From positions 17,977-81,976 of the forward strand of contig QHQO01000020.1 in the NCBI GenBank assembly GCA_003221195.1: DNA of 64,000 bases. The letters are read 5' to 3'. Under the pieces are notes generated by a model that did no database searches, had not been told where the DNA came from, and worked only from the letters and a program-made list of their open reading frames with translations. Position numbers and translations under genes: made by a program. How positions within the stretch are numbered: position 1 is the stretch's first letter; each line of letters starts with the position of its first letter. This document shows, in pieces, positions 57,673 to 64,000 of this stretch. The stretch comes from Verrucomicrobiota bacterium (GTDB taxonomy: Bacteria > Verrucomicrobiota > Verrucomicrobiia > Chthoniobacterales > UBA10450).

Positions 57673-58896
57673 TTAGCGCGATCGCAGCTCTTTGATTAAT
57701 TCCAACACTTCCTCGCGGATCGCAAAAAGCTCGCTCCGATAGTAAGCAAGCCGGTCTGCCGGAAGAAAGTCCTTCACTCTCGTGGTGTCCGCGGCTGCGA
57801 TCGTCTTGTTCAAAATCTCCAGAATACGTTTGAGCCATGCGACCACCATTCCCGGTTCAAAGAAATCATCGCCGCGTGCAACTCCTCCTAACGCGCCGGC
57901 AAGCTTAGCGCTGAGTGTCATAAAACCGCTGACGAACTCGGCAAGTTGCTCATCTTCTTCTTCGGGGAAATGTTCTGCTGCCTTTAACTCATCGAGTAGG
58001 GCATGCAAGGTATCATGGGCGCGTTTCTCGATGGGATGCAAAATGTGGCCGCGCTCGTCACGCACCCAATCAATGCCTTCACGCATCGGATCGGGCGGCG
58101 GCAATTCATAATCCTCAATATCGTTCTCGGATTGGTCTTCCTTTTCCTCGTCGATCGTCGCTTCCAAATCCTCCGCCTCATGCTCGTGTTCTTGCTCGTG
58201 CTGGTCCTCTTGTTCGTCCTCTCGATCGAGTGCCTCCTCAAGCCAGGACCATCCCATCTCACGGGCGATAATCCGTTCGCTATCGGGATGGTCCGCATAT
58301 TTCTCCAGTAATCGCCCATATTTTTCTGTCAGCGCATCGCTTTCGCGGAGAAATTGCTCATACCGCACTTCGTCCCATTCTTGCGTCTCGCCGTCCTGGG
58401 TGATCGCAATAGCAAACGGCGTTTCTTGTTCAGCGATGCGGCGGTCGCGCTCGGCAATTTCTTCTTTGGTATAACGCCATGCTGGCTCGGAGATTTGCAG
58501 ACGATAATCTGTGCTTTCGATCACCACGCGGCCGCTGCGTTCGCTGAACCACTCGAGATATACCGCATTCGCCATGTGTTCGGGTGGCGTCTCGCCGCGT
58601 CGGGAGATTGCCAGCGCTTCTTCAATGGAAACGTCGAACACGCGCACTTTGCGTGCGGCGGTGATATCGCCAGCGGGGCCACGCTGTTGACGAGCGGGCG
58701 GTTTCGTCGTCATCGGGACCGGGTCCGGATTTTCAAAGCTCAACTCGCAGCCGGCGAGGTCGGGCGCGCAATCGCCTGCTAATTCCAACACCAGCGGCTC
58801 GTCAATGCCGGCCAGCCAAATCTCACCGGTCACGCGCCCGCGCGTACGGTTATCGATTTTGCCACGTAAGACGTGTTCGTGAAGTCGCCAGGCCAT
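57673..58896 (-). CDS. Hypothetical protein with highly acidic E/D/Q/H-rich segment
   Basis: ORF track gives 57673..59247; that extension overlaps the rRNA methyltransferase. ATG at 58896 (MAWRLHEHVLRGKIDNRTRGRVTGEIWLAG) gives 407 aa. Confidence 0.65.
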   Translation of the reverse strand: MAWRLHEHVLRGKIDNRTRGRVTGEIWLAGIDEPLVLELAGDCAPDLAGCELSFENPDPVPMTTKPPARQQRGPAGDITAARKVRVFDVSIEEALAISRRGETPPEHMANAVYLEWFSERSGRVVIESTDYRLQISEPAWRYTKEEIAERDRRIAEQETPFAIAITQDGETQEWDEVRYEQFLRESDALTEKYGRLLEKYADHPDSERIIAREMGWSWLEEALDREDEQEDQHEQEHEHEAEDLEATIDEEKEDQSENDIEDYELPPPDPMREGIDWVRDERGHILHPIEKRAHDTLHALLDELKAAEHFPEEEDEQLAEFVSGFMTLSAKLAGALGGVARGDDFFEPGMVVAWLKRILEILNKTIAAADTTRVKDFLPADRLAYYRSELFAIREEVLELIKELRSR

Positions 58897-58989
58897 AATG
58901 AAATGACGAAGCACGAATGACGAATGACGAAAGAATGTCAAAACCAGAATTGAGTTGGCGTTTGCGATTCGCTCGGTCGAGATGTTTGT

Positions 58990-60075
58990 GTGCGCATTGT
59001 TGATCTGAAAATCGAAGACATTGCCTTCGGCGGGAAAGGGGTCGGACGCGAGCAAGGGAAGGCTATTTTCGTTCCGTACACCATTGAGGCCGAACTCGTT
59101 TCTGCGGAGATCGTGCGCGAGAAAAAACAATTTGCCGAGGCGGAGTTGGTGGAAGTTAAGGAAAGCTCCCCACATCGCGTCACACCGAAGTGCCCCTATT
59201 TTGGCCGCTGCGGCGGATGCGCATACCAGCACATCGACTACGAACATCAGCTCGCAATTAAATGGCGGCAGGTGCGTAACGTTCTCCAGCGAATCGGCAA
59301 GCTAAGAGATATTCCTCTGCGCCCCATCATCCCGTCGCCAAAGCAGTACGAATATCGCAATCGTATCACGGTTCATGCACAGAATGGGATGATCGGATTT
59401 TTCCGGCGCGATTCACATCGCTTGATCGACATCGAGCGGTGCCCCATCTCCTGCGACGAAGTGAATCAAGCGCTGACGGAACTGCGGGAGCGAAATCCGC
59501 CCGATGGGCATTTCACCTTGCGCACGTTCTCGAGCCGGCGTGTTTTCTCTCAAACCAATGATCAGGTTGCAACTGCATTGCGCGATTTGATTGCCGATCT
59601 TGTTCCGGCGAATCAGGATCTCCTTATCGATGCTTACTGCGGTGCAGGATTCTTCGCCAAAGCATTGCTCAACAAGTTTAAGCGTGTTGTCGGAATCGAT
59701 TGGGACAAGTTCGCAATCGCGGCCGCAAAAGAAAACGCGACCGAGAAGGAAACCTATATCGCGGGCGATGTGGAAGAAGAACTTGGTCGCTTGAACTTGA
59801 CTGCTTTAAACAGTCAAGTTTCGCGGCGCAAGACTGATGATTCGGCGGTCATGACGCTTATTGTGGATCCTCCCGCGATCGGCCTTTCGGTAAGTGTGCG
59901 CCGCGCAATTCTCGATCTTGCGCCAGCGACGCTGATTTACGTTTCATGCAACCCAGCGACGCTGGCACGCGACTTAAAAGAGCTGCACGGGAAATTCACG
60001 ATCGATTCGGTTACGCCGCTCGACATGTTTCCGCAAACCGCCGAGATCGAAGTAGCGGTGCATCTTCACGCATAG
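58990..60075 (+). CDS. Class I SAM-dependent RNA methyltransferase, TrmA/RlmD family
   Basis: 361-aa ORF (GTG start); Fe-S-like Cys cluster CPYFGRCGGCAYQHIDYEHQLAIK, DAYCGAGFFAKAL, VDPPAIGL, YVSCNPATLARDL. Confidence 0.92.
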   Translation: MRIVDLKIEDIAFGGKGVGREQGKAIFVPYTIEAELVSAEIVREKKQFAEAELVEVKESSPHRVTPKCPYFGRCGGCAYQHIDYEHQLAIKWRQVRNVLQRIGKLRDIPLRPIIPSPKQYEYRNRITVHAQNGMIGFFRRDSHRLIDIERCPISCDEVNQALTELRERNPPDGHFTLRTFSSRRVFSQTNDQVATALRDLIADLVPANQDLLIDAYCGAGFFAKALLNKFKRVVGIDWDKFAIAAAKENATEKETYIAGDVEEELGRLNLTALNSQVSRRKTDDSAVMTLIVDPPAIGLSVSVRRAILDLAPATLIYVSCNPATLARDLKELHGKFTIDSVTPLDMFPQTAEIEVAVHLHA

Positions 60076-61880
60076 ACCAACAGGTCGATTTCTTCCGGCA
60101 GTAAATCGGAAACTTCGCGAATCACATTGCCGCGCAGAAGATGCATCAGCGCATGACGCTGGGGCGCGCCGAGAATTACGCGCGAGACGCCGAGCGTCGC
60201 AGCAACATCAACGATTGTTTCGGCTGCTGAAGGACTGACGGCATAACAAAACAGCGGTGTAATATTTTCTGCTTTGCGTTTGGCTTCAGCAAAGATCTCG
60301 CTCGCTTCGGTGTCTTCCTGCCATTTGCGGCCAACATCCTGTTCAGTCATGAACGGTTGTTCGCGCACGAAGAGAACATAAAGCCGTGCATTGAGCCGTT
60401 CTGTTTCGCGCAATGCGAAATCGAGTGTACGCCCCGCGCTGCGAATGGCACAGAGAAGTGATTCGCTGTCCGCTGAAGCGAACGCTTCGGTCTTCGGTCG
60501 CGCAAGATCGATTGCCAGCTGTTCCGGGGCCACACCAAATGCTTTCCGGGCTTCCTTTTTCATCCGGCGCTCATGCACAAGTCCGCGCAAAATTAAGCCG
60601 ACAGCGAGAATAGTGACGGCAAAGTACCGAGCATTCGGCTTGTCAATGAGCAGCGACATTTCGATTGCGGCCATGACAACAAAAGTGCCAAACATCAGCG
60701 CGCGCTCCCACGCTTTGATCGACAACTTCCGGTCGGTTGAACTGGCACCGAGATTGGTTGCGATCGCGCCGACAACACCGACGGCATACAGATCAGCCAG
60801 CCCGGCCATGTCTTTGACGAGAAGCACCAGCAGCATCGGGACGACAGTGGCAAGGACCATCGCGAAACCAGGAACTCCCCAGCGATTAAGCTGTTGAAAA
60901 ACTTTCGGAATCTCGCGATCCCGCGACATGAGGAATTGGATCGTAATCAAATCGACAATCGCGGTATTGACTGCCGACAGTAGCAACAAGCCAAAGACAA
61001 TACTGATTACGAGACCAAACGCGTGGCCGAGCGTGCCGCCCACGAATATTTGGCCCATGTAGCGCAGCATGTAGTCACGCACGCCTTCGGCGCCCGGCGC
61101 GTTAACGTCGCCGTTCGCAACGGTCAGGCCGGGTAGAGCGTGCATCGCGAGGCCGAGAAGAGCGGTGAACACACAGACCTCCATCATGACGATCAAGATT
61201 GCAGGCGTAGATGTTTTCGTGACGCGAGGATTAGCATCAGTGCTCCCCGGATCGAGTTTCATCACCCCAGTGGCATTGGCAATCGCTTCAACACCGGAAA
61301 GCGCAAGCACGATGCCGACAAAAGCAGCCCAGTTTTGCCCGAACGAACCGTGAAGCGGCTGCAAATTGTTCCACGCAAAGCCAAGATGCGGAATGCTGAA
61401 CGCGCCGAGCGCGATTACCACCACCACGGTTGGGACGGAGATGAGAAACGCGAGGCCCCCGGTGTGACGCGGACCTAACAAATTCAAAAGACCGATCACC
61501 AAGATCGAGAAGGCGGCGAATTTTTCCGGATGCGGCACGCCGAGATATTGGAAGGCGGAGAGCGCGCTGATAGCGGCCGTGACCAGATAATCGGCGATGA
61601 GGAGAAACGCGCCAACAATTGAAATGACTTCACTGCGATGTCGCACACTGGCATAGACGCCGCCACCGTCTGGATAGAGCCGACAGATCACGATATAATT
61701 CGCACCCACCAGTGCGGTCAGCACGCACATGGGCGCGATCAGCCAGAACGACGAATATCCGGCAACGGCGAACGCAAGCCCAATCACATAGGCCTTGCTG
61801 GTGCCCCAGTCGCCGTAAAGAATCGCCGCCGCGCGTTTCCAGTCGACATTGCGTGGCCGCTTAACGTTGGTTGGAATCAA
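60066..61880 (-). CDS. KimA-like APC-superfamily permease with C-terminal USP-like domain
   Basis: 604-aa ORF (TTG start with upstream GGAG); RAAAILYGDWGTSKAYVIGLAFAVAGYSSFW, APC membrane domain, USP-like C-terminus (VDVAATLGVSRVILGAPQRH). Candidate c-di-AMP riboswitch immediately upstream. Confidence 0.85.
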   Translation of the reverse strand: MIPTNVKRPRNVDWKRAAAILYGDWGTSKAYVIGLAFAVAGYSSFWLIAPMCVLTALVGANYIVICRLYPDGGGVYASVRHRSEVISIVGAFLLIADYLVTAAISALSAFQYLGVPHPEKFAAFSILVIGLLNLLGPRHTGGLAFLISVPTVVVVIALGAFSIPHLGFAWNNLQPLHGSFGQNWAAFVGIVLALSGVEAIANATGVMKLDPGSTDANPRVTKTSTPAILIVMMEVCVFTALLGLAMHALPGLTVANGDVNAPGAEGVRDYMLRYMGQIFVGGTLGHAFGLVISIVFGLLLLSAVNTAIVDLITIQFLMSRDREIPKVFQQLNRWGVPGFAMVLATVVPMLLVLLVKDMAGLADLYAVGVVGAIATNLGASSTDRKLSIKAWERALMFGTFVVMAAIEMSLLIDKPNARYFAVTILAVGLILRGLVHERRMKKEARKAFGVAPEQLAIDLARPKTEAFASADSESLLCAIRSAGRTLDFALRETERLNARLYVLFVREQPFMTEQDVGRKWQEDTEASEIFAEAKRKAENITPLFCYAVSPSAAETIVDVAATLGVSRVILGAPQRHALMHLLRGNVIREVSDLLPEEIDLLVYA

Positions 61881-61954
61881 TTCTTACTCCGAAACGAGAC
61901 TGGCTCGCGCGACGAGCGATCTCACTTCAGCAAGCACGGCTTTGCGCCGCAGCT

Positions 61955-62105
61955 CTTGCTCTTTAATGATGCTGACGAGGTTAGCTGTCGGGCTGGAGCC
62001 ATTAAATGCTCTCGATGCCGCGCATCGTTCGCCCCGATCCATACCGCTCTCGCGGATAGAATTTGGTTCCCCCGTTGGAACGGCCACTCGCCGTCCATTA
62101 AGCGA
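61955..62105 (-). promoter_or_regulatory. Cyclic di-AMP riboswitch (ydaO/yuaA leader)
   Basis: Minus strand: TCGCTTAATGG...AACGGGGGAACCAAA...GGATCGGGGCGAACGATGCGCGGCATCGAGAGC...GGCTCCAGCCCGACAGCTAACCTCGTCAGCATCATTAAAGAGC. Contains the ydaO core strings GGGGGAACCA, GGGGYGAA and CCCGACAGCTAACCTCGTCAGC; ends pair as P1 (CTTAATG/CATTAAAG). Confidence 0.9.
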
Positions 62106-62219
62106 AACAAAGAACTGGAGAAAGCATCTGATCGAGTCGAATCACAGTCAAGCCAGTCGTGGCCTAGAAACAACTTGCCAGTGGACAAGTGTGCAATGGA
62201 CAGTCACACCCGGTAAATA

Positions 62220-64000
62220 ATGGCGGAGCTTATAGAGGATATTGTTCTAGACGCGAGTGCGGGGGTACATCGGCCGCGTAATCTGGATTGGAAACGTGCT
62301 GCCGCATTGCTTTATGGCGATTGGGGTACAAGCAAAGCGTACGTAATTGGTCTCGCATTTGTTGCCGCGGGATTTTCGTCGCTGCCGATCATCCTGGCTG
62401 TTTGCGCGCTCACCGGCTTGGTCGGCATCAATTACGCGGTCATCTGCCGCCATTTTCCCGACGGCGGTGGCGTTTATTCTGCGGCCCGCTCACAAGGAAG
62501 ATTGCTCGCGGTAGTCGGCGCGCTGTTATTGCTCGCGGATCTCACGGTCACCGCGGCGTTGAGTGGTTGGTCAGCCCTCACCTATATCACCTCCGGCGCG
62601 GAACACATCGAATGGATCAGAATGGCGCGTGACCATATCGCGCTCACGACGATTGGAATGTTGTTGATCATGGGCCTGATCAATTATTTTGGGCCAAAAC
62701 ATTCCGGTAGCTTCGCGGTGGCGCTGGCGCTCCCGACTGCAGTGGTCGTCATCTTTTTGATTGCGCTCAGCGCGCCGCATTTCACCACCCATTTCCTCGA
62801 GCCGCGGCATCAAAGCCTGGCTACTGTGTGGGCGCAGTTCGTAGGCGTGATCCTGGCGTTGTCTGGCGCAGAATCAATCGCGAACCTCACAGGCGTGATG
62901 AAGCTCGATCCAGGATCGACGATGGAACACCCCAGCGTCGCTCGCGAGTCGGTTAAGGCGATTATCCCCGTGGCGATCGAGGTTGTCTTCGGCACGGCTC
63001 TGCTCGGCTGGGCGATGCTTTCCTTGCCGTCCGTCCTTGGCAAAACATTGCATCTCACGGACCGGGGCGAAATCGCGGCGGTTTTGGGACAGCGCAGCGA
63101 AGACATGCTCCGTTTCATCGGCGAACAATTTGCAGCCGCCACGTTTTCGCCTGCGGTCGGTCAGGTTTTCGGATGGATCGTTGGAATTGTTTTTTTCTTC
63201 CTGCTCTTGAGTGCGGCCAACACCGCCATCGTGGCAATGATCGGTCTGCTTTACATGATGGCGCGTGACCGGGAGATGCCGCGGCAATTTAAGCGCCTCA
63301 ACCGCCACGGCGTTCCGACCTGGCCGCTCGCCATCGCGATCGGTCTGCCGGCAGTCGTGCTACTTTTCGCTGCCAACTTCACGGCACTGGCAGGCCTTTA
63401 TGCCATCGGCGTAGTCGGTGCAATCACGGTGAATCTCGGTTCCTGCACATTCAATCGCACCGTTGGGTTCACTTGGTACGATCACGTCCTCTTTGGAATC
63501 ACATTTGTGATTCTGGCATTTGTCGAGCTGACACTGGCCCACACGAAACTCGATGCGCTTCAATTCGTGCTGGCGGTTTTGATCGGCGGGCTAGCACTGC
63601 GGGCTTACACATTGAAGCTTCAGGGTCTCACCACGCTCACGGTCACGCGCGAAGTTGCCAAGATGGTCACGCCCGACCTCGTGACAAGCATGCGGCCGCG
63701 TTTGGAGGAAGGTCAAAAAATCATGGTGGCAGCGCGCGGGATCACCCCGGTGCTCAGCTTCGCGATGGACGAAGCCCAATTACGCAAGGCCACTCTCTTT
63801 GTGCTCTATGTCAAGGAGGTGGCCGTTTACTTCACCGCAGCCGGCACACCACTGGGCCGGTCTAAATGGCAGGATGATCCTGAAGCGAATGCCATTATGT
63901 GTTCGATGTTCAAACTCGGGCGCGAGCGTGGCATCAACGTAATCCCGCTTTACGCCGTGAGCCAGGACGCCGCGGCGACGATTGTCGATCTTGCAGCCAC
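62220..64000 (+). CDS. KimA-like APC-superfamily permease with USP-like domain (second paralog, truncated by window end)
   Basis: Absent from the ORF track because no stop lies in the window. ATG at 62220 reads open to 64000: MAELIEDIVLDASAGVHRPRNLDWKRAAALLYGDWGTSKAYVIGLAFVAAGFSSLPIILAV...; closely similar to 60066..61880. Confidence 0.88.
   Translation, partial: MAELIEDIVLDASAGVHRPRNLDWKRAAALLYGDWGTSKAYVIGLAFVAAGFSSLPIILAVCALTGLVGINYAVICRHFPDGGGVYSAARSQGRLLAVVGALLLLADLTVTAALSGWSALTYITSGAEHIEWIRMARDHIALTTIGMLLIMGLINYFGPKHSGSFAVALALPTAVVVIFLIALSAPHFTTHFLEPRHQSLATVWAQFVGVILALSGAESIANLTGVMKLDPGSTMEHPSVARESVKAIIPVAIEVVFGTALLGWAMLSLPSVLGKTLHLTDRGEIAAVLGQRSEDMLRFIGEQFAAATFSPAVGQVFGWIVGIVFFFLLLSAANTAIVAMIGLLYMMARDREMPRQFKRLNRHGVPTWPLAIAIGLPAVVLLFAANFTALAGLYAIGVVGAITVNLGSCTFNRTVGFTWYDHVLFGITFVILAFVELTLAHTKLDALQFVLAVLIGGLALRAYTLKLQGLTTLTVTREVAKMVTPDLVTSMRPRLEEGQKIMVAARGITPVLSFAMDEAQLRKATLFVLYVKEVAVYFTAAGTPLGRSKWQDDPEANAIMCSMFKLGRERGINVIPLYAVSQDAAATIVDLAA

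Noticed and set aside
58897-59247. N-terminal extension of the 57673..59247 minus ORF
   Set aside because: Overlaps the start of the rRNA methyltransferase on the plus strand; the internal ATG at 58896 gives a more sensible N-terminus.
1-64000. tRNA or rRNA genes
   Set aside because: No cloverleaf with a T-loop GGTTCRANYCC signature or rRNA-like segment seen in the intergenic gaps; tRNAscan-SE would be the decisive check.

Overview
The window is gene-dense bacterial chromosome, probably from Verrucomicrobia (Chthoniobacterales-like). The lineage call is inferred from a Chlamydiae/Verrucomicrobia-type small basic protein, a SWIB-domain protein, a long PVC-type GreA and a TIGR04073-like protein. 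I annotate about 50 CDSs: central metabolism (putA-like, panC, nadB, aroA, cmk, mvaB), envelope/LPS and glycosyltransferase genes, redox proteins, a STAS/PP2C/grpE/dnaJ cluster, a Ser/Thr kinase with an ECF-type sigma factor, and three tandem S74-chaperone repeat proteins. I saw no rRNA, tRNA, CRISPR array or intact transposase. Main observations: (1) an unannotated cyclic di-AMP (ydaO/yuaA) riboswitch on the minus strand at about 61955-62105, in the gap between two divergent KimA-like permease-USP genes, the second of which is missing from the ORF track because it runs off the window; (2) a single-ORF fusion of the ligase-associated MBL exonuclease with an ATP-dependent DNA ligase; (3) a tandem trio of 17-residue-repeat proteins with S74 intramolecular chaperone domains, next to a divergent kinase/sigma pair; (4) LpxL-WaaF and PlsC-hydrolase fusions; (5) several palindromic or terminal-inverted-repeat intergenic elements and a structured leader upstream of a threonine aldolase gene; (6) a 51-aa small basic protein missed by the ORF track. 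All calls come from reading the sequence; no database searches were run.
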